From Lota lota (taxonomy: Eukaryota; Chordata; Actinopteri; Gadiformes; Lotidae), in assembly GCA_026745465.1 (NCBI GenBank), contig JACYXH010000310.1:5372001-5436000 (forward strand): a stretch of 64,000 bases of DNA, read 5' to 3'. The position numbers were made by a program, and so were the translations under genes. Positions 1-20,620 of this stretch are shown here, piece after piece; positions within the stretch are counted from its first letter, which is position 1; every line of letters begins with the position of its first letter. Below the pieces are notes generated by a model. That model worked only from the letters and a program-made list of their open reading frames with translations. It searched no databases and had not been told where the DNA came from.

Positions 1-2307
1 TTCTATGCTCAATGGAATCTGGCCCTTTCTGACCATAACTGGTTGGAGTATCCTTAGACTGTGCAATCCGTTGAACAAGTTGTCATTAAATACTCACTCT
101 TAGTCTGAAGCCAACTGCAATAGTTTGTTGTGGTTGATAATATGTCGTTGGTGTTGTGCTGTAGTGCACTAGTGGTTATGCCCTACACATGGTCTACTTA
201 GATGCTGGATTTTTGAGACGCGGATCCCTGTTGTTGTATAGTTATGACTCTTACTTGATTTTCCATTTTTAAGCTGTGTGTGTGTGGATTATGTTTTATT
301 TTCTGATAATTTCATGGTTGATTCATTTATTTCATGCAATAGAATCTATGAAAGGGCCTCTTCAAAGAGCGAGCCATGTATGTAAAGGAGGTTGTTTCTA
401 AAAAAGGCTCGCTGCATGCCAGTGAGCAGGGTTGAAAGCGAGCCCATCATATGAAACCACTGGATGGGAGATAGGAAAAGATTAGAGAGATTGGTTGTAT
501 AGCAGAGGCGGCACATAATTGAATTATAATGCATTAGAGAGGACAGGGAGAGCGGCTCAGTACACAGAGGAACAAGGGTGGTGGGGTTGAGGGGAGTATA
601 GGGTAAATAGGTTGAGAGGGCGTGCTTGAAGCTTAGCGGTATCAAATAGCCCATGCCCCCTCACCCGTGGCTAGCTTGATCAATTAAAATTAAGGATGTC
701 ACTGATGAACTGTAGTCATGTCAGCTGCCGTTGTGTCACTCCATGATTTGTATCTTCATCCTCATCCTTGAGACCAAGTGTGAGATTTGGAGAGAATAAC
801 AGGGGTTGGGTATGAGTTATGCTATTCTCATAAGGGGCACTAAAAGATGCCCTCACTAAAGGTGAGGTGAGCCTAAATTGTCGAGACGGATCAAAACATT
901 CATCCGACGCAACAGTTTAGCACAGTTCACAGGAGAACAAGTTCCATTGAACAAGTAATTAATTCACAACCTGCTGTACTTAAATATTCAAGATCCAATC
1001 CATAATGAACAAGGAAACCATGGGGATTTGCTACTTTCTTGGTGACATGGGAGCCATGGCCCTCAATACAATTTCAATAAAAGCCAACACACGTGTCCCG
1101 TGGCCAGCGGATTTCAGCAGTTGACTCGAGCAAAGTTGACTCTAGTCTTTGACCCTCAGAATGCATTTCACAAATGCCGTTAATAACTTCTTCCCCTTTT
1201 TGTGGCTTTGCCAAGTGTTTGTTCACCAAATTGTATTCATACTTCTCTTTATATTATGTTATGTCGCAAAATGTATTGCATTCTTTATTCATTTATACGT
1301 CTTGCCGCTCGAGAAGTTCTGTAACCGTACAAGCATAGATTACAGTTTATGACAATATATATATTTGTACATGTACCCAAAAGCTCCCGAATAGGGTTTC
1401 TATCATGTGCCAATGTAATGCATGTAGTACATTTCTGACTTATTTGTCCAACAGTCTCAAGAATCTGCAGTACAACTGTTAACCTGTTACCATACGTGTT
1501 GCCGAGGTAACGCTGACAGCGCATTATTTGCATAGACACATTGACTATGACAAGCAAGTGTTTGACAAGAGTTGCAATACGGAGCAACACCCCTGCTGCT
1601 TGTGTATATTTCTGAGTAAATCTGTACAGTATTTCTCCCCAAAGACAAATATATGATAACTCTCTATGAATAATAAACTTTATTACCCGGAGACTAATGC
1701 TGACGAGGCGGGAGGGAGAGATACAGCTAGCTTCTGCTTACAAACACATTCAAAGGCGATAGAAACATTTATTTTTGGATGTCTGCATTGCTCAAATAAA
1801 GTTGGTTCATGTAAATCGAATCACTTTCACTCCATTTTTGACACGTTAAGCAATAAGCTATATGTTTATGTGGTTTTTGTACACATAGGAGAAAATAGTA
1901 ATTACTTAGGCTTTTATAAATGCCATTCTCATGCCAGAGTGCTAATTTTGTAGCCACTAGATCGCTCATTTCATTTGGTTTGTAAACTGCTGTTGGCTAG
2001 TTGAATGGCAGTTTTTACCTCTCAGAGCCTGCACAAAGGCTTTATGAAGATAACAACACAACAATCTGATCATTGATCTGCCTGGTGCCTTGCATTCCTC
2101 ACACTTTTGAGAAATCTATTCAAATGATCGTTGTCACGGTATTGTGGAAGATTCAGTTGGTATTTATGAGGCGCAGTAGGAGACGATTTGATTAGTTGCA
2201 TTCTTATTCTGCTCCCGTATCCTCTGCTGATGTTTGTATTGGTCTTTGTCTGTTTATCCATGCTGATAGTCATCTTAGGGCTTGGATGCAAAAGTAAGAC
2301 ATAACTC
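1..2307. other. Non-coding stretch, nothing recognised
   Basis: No frame here shows a domain or a believable exon; the longest frames are about 100 codons, on the minus strand, and look random. Base composition is ordinary and there are no long simple repeats. The left edge may continue an intron or intergenic region from outside the window. Confidence 0.6.
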
Positions 2308-2953
2308 AAGCCCCTGTCACACATGCTGTCTTTCCGGAACCTTTCCTGCATGGTCATTTGTGAATATGAACAGGGATCGAAATACCGGACAATCTGTACC
2401 GCCAATTTCCCACTTCAAGACCTAGTGACATTTTCCAAACCCTGCCGGTTCGTCTGTGTTGTGAATGAAAGCAGTAACATTGCTGGGAGAGGCACCTAAA
2501 GGGTAACGTCTATCTGACATAAGACGCTATCACATAAAGCTAGCGAACCAATCACAAGATTACGCTGATGACTTATTTGAATTCGCAACGGTTTATCATT
2601 ACACACCACTGCTTTTTGGGTGATTCAATAACAATATCACTACAGGTTATTTTGTTTGCAAACAAGCAACTTTGTTCAAGAATGGGTGGAAACTTTACAG
2701 ATCCCGAAATAAGGGAGCTCCTTTCAGTCCGTGCAGTCAGCCTTGCTTTTTTGATTTTTCTTATGGTTGCAGGCATCCATAGGTGTTGAATTACCAGCAT
2801 CTGCTGGACTGTCCCTTGGCCCATCTATTCCGGCATTGTTTTACCTTGTGTGAAAGGGCGCAAGACGGACATGTTCCAGAACATAGCTGCAAGTGTGAAT
2901 AGTGAACATCACTAGCGGTGCATGAAAGGTTGTGGTATGTGTGAAAGAGGCTT
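2308..2953. mobile_element. TIR-bounded non-autonomous element (putative)
   Basis: The segment starts with AAGCCCCTGTCACACATG (2308-2325). It ends with TATGTGTGAAAGAGGCTT (2936-2953), whose reverse complement matches the start at 15 of 18 positions. The roughly 650 bp between have no open frame of note and carry a second 'gtgtgaaagggc' motif near 2850, so the interior partly echoes the ends. This is the structure of a non-autonomous DNA transposon or MITE. The 'TCACACATGCTGTCTTTCCGGAA' type of start is one I associate with a family repeated in fish genomes, but I could not search for it. No clear target-site duplication is visible. Confidence 0.45.
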
Positions 2954-3058
2954 TAGAATTGTGTGGAATTTTGCGGAACGAACCTGGGAGAAATGGAATA
3001 TAATATTCCTACATTATTTTTAAAAATATATTTTTCATTTTAATTTGTGTATAATCCC

Positions 3059-3117
3059 ATGAAGATATGAATCCTTGTATTTTTCATTAACCTAGACTGA
3101 GCCCTTTATATCTTCAT
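3059..3117. repeat. Short inverted repeat, 10-bp arms
   Basis: ATGAAGATAT (3059-3068) is matched by ATATCTTCAT (3108-3117) with a 39-base loop. It lies in an AT-rich stretch where the phrase TATTTTTCATT also occurs twice, so it may be chance or the edge of a decayed element. Confidence 0.5.
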
Positions 3118-3242
3118 AGGTAGCGTGTCCTCTTCAATGGAGCCTGCCAATTTTCTATCTTACTTGCAATGTCCCATAGTTTTACATTCAATTCATGAAT
3201 CAATCACGAAACCTATTCACTTGTATAAGTGAACCTATTCAC

Positions 3243-5169
<1,927 letters not shown>

Positions 5170-5202
5170 GAATTCCACATATTTAACATATATGTGGAAT
5201 TC
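5170..5202. repeat. Perfect 13-bp hairpin
   Basis: GAATTCCACATAT (5170-5182), a 7-base loop, then ATATGTGGAATTC (5190-5202). The arms match perfectly. The stem is too short for a microRNA precursor; it could be the core of a decayed MITE or a structured regulatory site. Confidence 0.9.
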
Positions 5203-8200
5203 TCACAAATGCAACGACATGCTCATTTTTTTTACTTTTCATTTGTCTTGATATTCTTACCTTACATTACCTTCAAACAGCATCAGGAATCTCATACCAT
5301 CTGCTTGTGAACACTCCCAACAGAAGTGCTGCCAGGAACGCTGTAGCGACTGACTTTGTGCCCGCCAACAAATGTAAAAAAAAAAAAAATTTGCAAGTGT
5401 CTCTGGAATTTTTTGGGGTTGATCAATGGAGCTAAAAATGGATGTGTGTGTGTGTTTGGATGTCTTCCTAATGTTCAAGATTGAGGGAATTGAGACGTCA
5501 TGCTTCCTCCTACACTACAGCATTCCCACTGCCACTGATGGACTTGAACCTGGTTCAAAATGCCCTGACCTAGATGTATTGCTCTGCTCTATCACTTTCT
5601 ATCTGCACATAACTCAAGATGGATTGATTTGTGCGTGCATTGCATGTCTGTGCAGACTTGAAGACAACAAGAAATGTCTACCTTTTTAATGCAAACCTAA
5701 TTATTGCAAAACACTGCTCTCATTGCCAGTGGGCCATTGCATTTTAAGTGCATGTTTCATGGCGCCAAGCCCTTTACACTGCATGAGCAGAAATGATCAA
5801 AACGGCAGAGGTGCACATGCAACTTCATGTAACAGTGTTTTCCTAAAGTGAGTATATCTGAGTTCCTAATTGATTGGTTAGCCCAGAGCAACCCCTAAGA
5901 AAATTATACTTGATGTCTCCAGGGTTCAATTTTGTGGCTTGCCATAAAAGCGGTTTTGGCTTATTACACCTTTTATTAGGAACAGCAACACTAACATGCA
6001 TCTTGAGGTGATGAGGAAATGCAAATTGACTTATTGCTGCTCACACAATGACTATTCACATATTGTACGGAGCAAGGGAGGCTCCAAGCTCCAAAACAAA
6101 AGAGACTGCCTCTCTTCTTCACCTAGAAGAAACACCCCAAGTCCCCTCCGTTGGTGTTCTCTTGTTACCTTCATTTTTGCAGAGAGAGGGAGGTTGAGTC
6201 ATATGTTTGAGCGAGAGGCTTAGACTGCGAAGAGAGTCAAGTGGAGTATGCAGTGAGTAATACCCAATCAGGGTCTATGCGGACATCGTGTGTAAGCTCG
6301 GAAAGCGGATCAGCCATGCTGCATGTCATGGTCTAACCAACTGGGGGAACAAATAAATAAACTGGTCCGAACTAGAGGCCGAAACCGTTATGGAGATTTT
6401 ATAGAACATTTATATTCTAGTAAATGTACTGCAGTTCAGTTTCTGTGGTCCAAGCTCACTTCAAGCCAGGTGGCAGGTGGAAATGCTGCAATCAAAAAGT
6501 ACAAATTGGCATATGTTAAAGGTTCAAGGCTTTGAATTATATTTTCTTTTGAATGAAGAAATTCAAGTGTTTTCAAAATATTTACATTTGTTATATAACA
6601 AGAAAATGTTGTAATATTGCAACGTTGGTCCTAGCTGGGAGCAGAATTTCTGTATTTGTACTCACATAGTCTGAACAAATATACAGCAACAACTAGGGGT
6701 TCCGTTGCAGGGTTGATTGCTTATTTAGCCCCATAACAGTATATAACATGAATAATAATCACACAAGTCATATTTTTTATGAATAGTCATTTATTAATAA
6801 AACAAATGAGGAAAAAAGGGCATTTACAAAACAGCAACATTTCGTCTCAGTCCCAGTGTTCACCCATGTTTGCAATGGTAGTCCCACAAAAAGCAAAGAC
6901 GAACGTTGCACTTGCTGCATAAAAGGTGGTGGTGAATGCTTTAGTGCAGTATCTGCAATGTCCTCTGTTTGTCTTCACTGGCATGTGTGCGAATAGATGA
7001 GTGCATGCATCTGTTGGGGGCCTCTTGGCTTGGACCCCATTTGGTGAACTCCCATCACCTGAGGATGGTCTCTGCAGAGCATTCAGAGGGCTCCTTGATG
7101 TCGCCTTCTGTGTTGCTGCGCTCCCATTGCCTGAAGATGGCGAGTGGTGTTCACCAAAAATGTGTTCCTGACAACGGTTCTATCTCCCTTCAAGCAATAC
7201 CGCCTCCTTACACGCCATTGCCACCGCTCCAACAATGCCTTGGAATAATAAGACTCCCTGAAGAAATGGTAGATTGAGGTAACCTTAACAGGAGCACGTA
7301 CTATATTAATTCTAACTACTATCAGACCATATTAACCTTTTCAGTCGAAACAAACGGATCACTTAGTGCAAGTGCTAACCGGGAGGGATATTTGGTGGAA
7401 TGGTGATGGCAAGATTTTAGTTTTCACGTGAAGATCAGCCAGCACTTAACAGATTTTTTGTTTCTACTTCTACTGTTCTAGATCTTATAAACTTAGAAAG
7501 TGTCAAGGAAAAAAATGCAAACATTCAGAAAATGTCCTTATAATGATGGAGTTGGTATCTGATAAGGAAGCCTTCATTTTAAGAGTATACTTGATATTTC
7601 TGCAATATATCTTCGCAAATGCCAAGGGGAATTGTCAAAAGCTACTGTTTGTATTTTATCTATTTCCATTAACTTCAAGAAAACGGATAAGTTTCTCATT
7701 GTGTCTTACATAGGTATACACTATATGTTAACACACACCTTGATATTAATGCAAAACAACCAAATTACCACTCATGGATGTCCATATTTAGCATGGATCT
7801 TGAGAACAAACTATATTGATTTAACTTCAAGATAAATGTAGTTGGATTCCATTAAACTTAGCTAAATTTGTTAAACATTGATTGATGATGTTATTGAAAC
7901 AAGTCAGTTATGTAATCATCAGTATCTTTAAATGAGGTATCTACGTTTCAAATGCAAGAATAAGAACCAATTTCTTTATATGAATGTAAAAAGTAATTAC
8001 CCAAATTGAATCATTTGCTATTTCTTATCTTATTAGGTCATCGAAACCCTTAATCCACCTGTTATTTCCCCGGCCAATAAAACCCTTTCTAGAAACAGCT
8101 TTAGTCCATGATAGTTGTAATGTGCACTATATTTAAACTATATTATTTTCCCCTCTTGGGTGCTGGACTTAAAATGTCATGTTCCATCTCTGGCATGTCT

Positions 8201-8683
8201 CTGCTGAGGTTGTGGTAACCTCTCTGGCCTGTAGATGACAGACCAGCCGAGTCACCCCAATAGAGCGATGATTTGACCTCCTCTATCATACCTGTGCAGC
8301 TAATTTCTGGCCTTATTTCCATTAACCTTCTATTCAAAAGGTACCAAAGTGGGAGATGGTGGGGAGACAGCTTAACAGAGTGAAGGATAAATAAGATCAG
8401 CCAACTGTAGCCCCCCCCCCACAAACCCAGAGCGCCGATTCTTCATTCATGATCTGTTAACAAGTTTATTGTTGAAGCTGTTTTTAATGTAATCTTATGT
8501 CGCCCCAATCCTTGGAGGCCGAATGCTTAATTTTCGTAGCTCACTGCACGTGTCTACCATGGTTACTTATCTCACACCGGCTATTTTCCAGATTCAGGTA
8601 GTTTTCTTCAGGACAAAAGCCACAACCAGCAGAATTTGGTTTTAGTTCATAGTGACTTGGGCTGAGAATCAACATATGAAATG
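5203..8683. other. Non-coding stretch
   Basis: No gene is recognised. The region 6720-6850 is AT-rich and leads into 'acagcaacatttcgtc', a phrase that resembles the ends of known fish interspersed repeats. At 7047-7066 and 7120-7139 an imperfect direct repeat of CTCCCATnnCCTGAnGATGG occurs, inside a 102-codon frame (6969-7277) that shows no known domain. TTGTTATATAACAA (6588-6601) is a 14-bp palindrome. Confidence 0.5.

Positions 8684-8722
<39 letters not shown>
8684..8722. repeat. (TA)n microsatellite
   Basis: About 19 TA units. It lies 100 bp left of the foldback element that starts near 8823; a matching short (TA)n at 9239-9255 abuts the other end of that element, so TA repeats bracket it. 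Confidence 0.98.
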
Positions 8723-8725
<3 letters not shown>

Positions 8726-8822
8726 TGGATGTTTGACAAAATCATATTGCAATGAATTATATACATGTTGATTCGCAAGTGAGGTTTAAAGATAATTGTT
8801 AATTGTTGATTATTTTGTTAGA

Positions 8823-9234
8823 AATTTGCTCCAAAACATATCTTAACGTAGTAACATGAATTCACAGTCTGCTGTGAGTGAGTTTCATTCACCAGTGTAG
8901 CAGCAGTGCATAGATATTCCCTTCTCACATTTCACAACGAGGCTTCACTTTCTTTTTCCCCACCGTGTCTATCATACAAATAAGTCACTTTCCAACCAGC
9001 TAGTACAATCAGCTAGCAAGCTATATGCTCATATAACTATGCTAGCCTTGAATCTAGTACACAAAGTTAATTGACAGGCAGGGAGTACGCTCTTTCTCTT
9101 TGAGCTTCTCTGATTAGTTAGGAGTGGGCCTTGCTGTTAAACTTCAGAATGTAATTTCTCTGCACTTCTGCTACACTGATAAACTCACTCACAGTAGTCA
9201 GTGTGTCCATGTTAAGAAATGTTTTGGTGCAAAT
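8823..9234. mobile_element. Foldback element A (about 410 bp, whole-length inverted repeat)
   Basis: The two halves are reverse complements of each other for most of their length. Anchors: CCAAAACATATCTTAAC (8831-8847) against GTTAAGAAATGTTTTGG (9211-9227); CTGTGAGTGAGTTT (8872-8885) against AAACTCACTCACAG (9181-9194); CAGTGTAGCAG (8893-8903) against CTGCTACACTG (9168-9178). Diverged CTAG-rich sequence meets in the centre near 9020. There is no open frame. This is the architecture of a foldback or MITE-type element that could fold into one long hairpin. Arm divergence of roughly 15-25% by eye suggests an old copy. Confidence 0.7.
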
Positions 9235-10740
9235 GTATGTATATATATATATATTGTTAAATCTTAACCACTGCAGCTTTATTGGCCATACCTGAGAAAC
9301 AGTTTTTTGGAGAGAGTCGTTTGGGTTGGCAGTGTTGTGTACCTCCTCCTACAAGGCTGAAGTTAAGTTTACGTGGTGAACAGGGTCAAAACATTTTTTT
9401 TTTGCCCTATTAAACCTGAAATCTACAATTGATGCATTGGCAGCTTACCACCATGTTTTGGTCAATATTTTTTGTATTTTCCAGTCAGAACCTGGTAGGC
9501 ATTGCTTGCCATATTGTAACAGAATGAGCAAAGCCTCTTGGCCAGTTTTTAACTGGAAGCCTAGCAACAATCTACAACAGTGCCGTGCAATGTGTTCAAA
9601 ATGGTATCATAAATGCATACTGTCTGTTTCGTGTTGGCCTACTCTATGAGTGAAATAAGTCAACATCAATTTATTTATTTATTCTTATTTCCTTCCTTTG
9701 GATCCTGCATTTATTTATTTATTAATATTCACTCTAGTTGCCCACTTGTTTTTACTGTTAATTGCTTTCTCCAGACCAACTATGCGGTATGCCATTTTTG
9801 TAAGAACTCATTAGTTGGTTACCTTCCGCAGGTTTAACATCTGTTTTGTTTCCATGCTGTGAAAAAGGCGGATCACCTTTCCTTGCGATTCGTCTGCTTC
9901 TCAAATTAATCAAGACCATGTCTAAAGTGGCAGCGACGGTTGTGTAATTATTGTGGTAACTGTTTAATGCATAATTGCAAATGGTGTTTTTCCACTGGAA
10001 TCCAGTAAACACAGAGGTAACCGTAAATATCAATCTTCAAAAGGGGGGACGGCGGAGGAGGGTATGCGAGTTCACCATCTGAGCGGCCTTAATGTGTTAC
10101 GTGCAACAGAGGCTTTTTAAACAGCGTTTAAAAGCTAATCAAATTGAGGGCTTGCCCAAAAAGGCATCTGGCGAAACAGCTTTCTGTTGGGGGGTCTCTT
10201 GCACAGCTTGCCTCTAATCTGAAAATGAAATTTCTCTCCAGTTATCTTCTAGTAGTGTTGCGCATCAACGGCCTTGTCTTCGCTCCAAATTTAATTGTTT
10301 TCTCATGCCTTCAATATCGAGCAATCTTGTGCATTAAAATGTGCATGTAAAACAAATACAAAATGAAGTGCTGGAGATGGACGTCATCTACCTAGAGAGC
10401 ACACACTGGCAAAGGCTACAATGAATGAAGAAGCACAGGCTCAACCAATTTTACGTGCAAGAATTTGTATTTTTTCACCACTCTTCTTATACTGACTTTT
10501 GTTCATCATATGTCTTCTTTAACGTTTAGTTGCCTTGCCAAGGAGAAGTAAGAATAAGGTTATTTCACCATTATCTTGGATAACTCTTTGATCATGCCCA
10601 GGTTGGCCAATAATTGGCTATTGCCCATCTCTACAGGTAAAAATTGATAGCTGTGTTTTGCAGTTGATATATCTAGGACAGGACAGGGAGTTTGGGGTTT
10701 AATTGAACAATTGAAGTATTGTTTGCATAAAAAAAGTCTG
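9235..10740. other. Non-coding stretch between two foldback elements
   Basis: Contains a short (TA)n (9239-9255) and two ATTT-type tandem patches (about 9670-9690 and 9708-9724). No exon recognised. Frames of 70-90 codons show no domain. Confidence 0.55.
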
Positions 10741-11663
10741 AAATGTGAAAATGTTTCTCGTTACCAAAACATATTCTGAATTGAAAACGAAAAGTTAGGT
10801 TCACAAATGTAAAAAATAAATTGCAATTATTTGTCCTTACTGATGTTAACGATTTATTTTGTACTAGTACGATTTGATTTTGTACAATTACAATTGTTTT
10901 TCTAGCGCTTCTACATGATTTTGACGTGGTGAAGGGATGGGGTAACTTTATTGGTCACCCGGACAGTGCATCATTGGTATGCCCTGGGTTTACCTCCCTG
11001 ACTTAAGGTATGCAATAAGGGTAAGGGTAAAAATGGCATGGCTGATCATTAGCTTCTGGGGCTGGTTCCTAGCACGCCGGGCTGATCCAGTGGGTTGCTC
11101 GCCTCGAAAGCAAATGACCAGCCAAGCCATTAGCTGATCCAGTTACCCATTGGCTCAGCTACTGGCTTGGATGGTCATTTGCTTTTGAGGCTAGCAACCC
11201 CGGCGTGCTAGTTACCAGCAGTTTCTCAAGCTAATGAACAACCAAGCCAGTAGGCTTCTCATACCCATCGCTGGCATCTCAATTACCAGTGCTGGCGCAT
11301 CATTGGCCAGATCAGGAGCTGGCTTTGGCAAGGAAATAGCCTCCACCGACTTCTTAATTTGACTCTTACCCTGCACCATAGTGCCTGCCTTCAGTCAGGG
11401 AGGTAAACACTGCGGATACTCATTCTTCTGAGTGACCAATAAAGTCACCCCCTTCCCATCACCATGCCTCCAATAATGTCCAAATAATGTCAATACCCCA
11501 AGCGCGATAAAAACCGAATTGTTTAACCTAATCTTCCTCAAAAAAACAAAAGGCGTGAAAAACAAAACATGACTGATAAAAAACAAAGAAATTGTATTTG
11601 TTACATTTGTGAACATAACTAACGTTTACAATTGTATTTGATTATGAGAAAAAAATTCACATC
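10741..11663. mobile_element. Foldback element B (about 0.9 kb, nested inverted repeat)
   Basis: Reverse-complementary anchors occur in order from outside to centre. GTTAGGTTCACAAATGTAA (10794-10812) pairs with 11601-11619 with one mismatch. ACTTTATTGGTCAC (10945-10958) pairs with 11432-11445. GTTTACCTCCCTGACT (10988-11003) pairs with 11393-11408. CTAGCACGCCGG (11069-11080) pairs with 11200-11211. GCAAATGACCA (11110-11120) pairs with TGGTCATTTGC (11172-11182). The centre is near 11146, where AAGCCATTAGCTGA meets TCAGCTACTGGCTT. The right arm is about 100 bp longer, from insertions or deletions near 11240-11390. No coding frame spans it. It is a large, ageing foldback or MITE-like element; the family is not identified. 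Confidence 0.75.
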
Positions 11664-11940
11664 TACAATTTTTATTTAACACTTTTGCCATATTTTTTAC
11701 TCCATAATAATAAAAGTGACCATCCATATATCTATATAATAAAACATATGATTAGCTATCTTATAGTGAGATTGGCCTTGCAAGATTGCCAAACATATAC
11801 ACCAACCATAAGACCATGCTTTTCTCTCTGCCAAATGGTTTATTTATATAGGGCCATAGAGACAAGCTGGTGAAACTAGTAATGAAAACAGAATATGTAC
11901 AGTATATATATTATTTATATTACAAAAATATAGTTGAAAA

Positions 11941-11943
<3 letters not shown>

Positions 11944-12011
<68 letters not shown>
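11944..12011. repeat. (TG)n microsatellite, about 34 units
   Basis: A clean TG run, the second and last long TG-oriented array before a series of arrays in CA orientation. Confidence 0.99.
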
Positions 12012-16239
<4,228 letters not shown>

Positions 16240-16660
16240 AACACGATGTACCAACAGCCCCACAACTCGTTGCGTTAGTTCTCCTGTTACCACCATATTT
16301 GGTGAGAGGTGGCGCCAGTGACAACAGTTTATGGCAAAATTTATTAATTTGTTTACGTGGGGCTCACTGCAGTGCAGGCCGGGTGGAGCAGGATTCTGAG
16401 GAGTGGGAGTTAGGAACGGGGTCGAACGAGAAGAGCCATAAGCCAGAAAAAATAACAGCCCCACCTAGCACCACTCCACGATTAATCACTTAAGTCCCTT
16501 CGCAGTGATAAGCTAATTAAGCTGAGCATACTGACCAACATGATCCTGGCTCAAGGCATAAGTCACATCATTGCTCACACTGTTAATTTATCTCTGTCCT
16601 GACAGCCCAATAGGCTTGGTGGTGAGGGGCTTGGCTAATTAGGACTTCCTAAAGGTTAAG
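16240..16660. promoter_or_regulatory. Homeodomain-site-rich island (possible conserved non-coding element)
   Basis: Sequence of even composition, free of simple repeats, with several AT-core sites: AATTTATTAATTTG near 16335, CTAATTAAGC near 16512, and GGCTAATTAGG near 16632. This resembles vertebrate conserved enhancers near developmental genes, but conservation was not tested and this is an impression only. Confidence 0.22.
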
Positions 16661-17520
16661 TAAACACAGAGGAGTTGGGCTAGGTAATAGAACCACCACA
16701 ACGTTCTGGTCTGTCAGTGATCTGTTACAGGATGGTTGCGAAATTGTGAGCAGTAAGCAGTTAAGGCCCCTAGTACTTAAAACTGTAGAGATGCATATTT
16801 TTTCCAGCCTAATAAAAATTACATTTTTAATGTATTTTTCATTCAAGGGTGCAGTAAGTTAATGGAAGTTGGCATGTTCGACAAACAATGCGCCAGAAAC
16901 GGCAAGCTTGATTGCAGCTCTAACGTACGCTAATATTGTTGTGGCGCTGTGCAAGTCTGCTTTGGGGGATTCTCAATTGCATTATGTTTTGGAATGAGTT
17001 TTGGATCTCTTATCCATCTCAAATCACCTCCTGATTTAGTTTTGCGGATCGTATTTGAACCTGTTTCTAATGTGTCTTGGGTGTGGTGACACCTTCAATT
17101 GTAAATGAATGATCCTCATTTGGATACAAAGGGAATGTTTGAGTCCAGGCTAATGAAACAAGCAGTTGTGATGTTGTCTTGTGTGTCTTTAGAAACACCA
17201 ATATATAGCAGCAACATATTTTTCAAGCTATTGTACTGTAACAATCGGTTGTATGTATTGATACAACTCAATGCGTTACACTCTCATTAGGCGCTGTCTA
17301 TTTTTCTTATCCTGTGGCTCTTATTCAAATGCATGCATCTGATCTTGCCTGCCAATTGTTCATTGTAGCATGGACCAAACAAAACAAAATGCATCCCTTT
17401 GACTCTGCCTGATTCAATAAGTAAGTCCAAATGAGTTTTTGGAAAGGAGGAGGTAAAAAGTTTAAAATTATGTAACCTTTGACTTTCATGAAAAAATCTC
17501 AAATAAATGCCAACCTGTGG
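16661..17520. other. Non-coding stretch
   Basis: No gene, long repeat or RNA recognised. Confidence 0.55.
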
Positions 17521-17860
17521 ATGGAGATGTCAACTATATTACCATGTGTGTGGTCACTTTGAAGGATAACTTGGGATTTTTCCAACTGGACCCTTTTCTC
17601 CAATCAAAGTGACATCACATCAAAAGTTACTAATGAGGACAAAAATGTTTGAAATTGGTCCAGTATTGAGCAAGAGCGCTTCAGCCATTGCAGCCCATTC
17701 AAAGAAATGTCCCAATAGTTATTACAATCTCAACCCTCCTTAACCAGAATCTTTTGGATAACACGAAGCTACGCTGTCTATAGTCCAACACAACAAACTT
17801 GCTGGCAGTTATCTCTCCAACTCTCAATCCTGGTTCCACCATTCCCTTCCTGCAACAACT
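17521..17860. repeat. Putative teleost interspersed repeat fragment
   Basis: The run from 'aaggataacttgggattt' (about 17562) through 'gaaattggtccagtattgagc' and 'agagcgcttcagcc' (17650-17695) has the wording of a repeat I have seen many times in fish genomic sequence. Its class is unknown to me. Boundaries are guesses and no terminal repeats were found. Confidence 0.35.
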
Positions 17861-19957
<2,097 letters not shown>

Positions 19958-20620
19958 AAGACACATAAAACTCCCTCCCCCCGTGTTGCTCTACAAATAG
20001 CGGTAGTCACTTTTCCTCTCTATGAGATATAGCCTCATTTAGGGATTAATTAGGAGTGCCCGCAATGAAGATCTCGGGCGTGCCGTGTTTGTAATCAAAC
20101 AGACATCCAGCATACTTCCATGTGTTTGTGCATTGTGGAGTGGTGTTGGCCTAGAGATCGGTAAACGTTTTGGCTGAGAAACTTCACCAAAGGAGGCTGT
20201 TCTTTTTAAATCTCCTTTCACTTAGTCTTTTATTGTTCAGTCAACAGGCTCTTGTATACAAGTCAGTCCTTCACGGTGAGTGTTGTCAATATTTTCGACA
20301 AAGCTGTTGATCCGTTGGCCAAAACTGATGTCAGTGTTTCCCGTAGGTTTTTCCAGCAGCAGTGCTGAGGTGTGTGTGTGAGGTGCACTATGGTGATGTG
20401 TGAGTGCTTATGTGCGCAGAGGGGTTTTAGTGCGATCACTGATTCCAGAAGGGCTCTGGTGCATTCCAACAGAATGCACTAGTGGTCATATCCTCTGAAG
20501 CGAACATATTTAATTGTATATTTAGTTTTTTTAATTGTTTATCTTTTTACATTTCAACGACCTTAAATTGTATTTTTAAAATGCCAGTGCAGCCATGCCT
20601 TGTAAATCAAATATGGCACT
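19958..20620. other. Non-coding stretch with a possible hAT-like end
   Basis: CAGTGTTTCCCGTAGG at 20332-20347, followed by 'cagcagcagtgctgaggtg', resembles the start of hAT-type repeats seen in fish, which commonly begin CAGTGTTTCCC. No matching right end (GGGAAACACTG) was found, so at best this is a truncated copy. Confidence 0.25.

Noticed and set aside
2867..2886. GGACATGTTCCAGAACATAG as a p53 or glucocorticoid site
   Set aside because: Only one p53 half-site is good, and the glucocorticoid-type half-sites have a 2-base instead of 3-base spacer.
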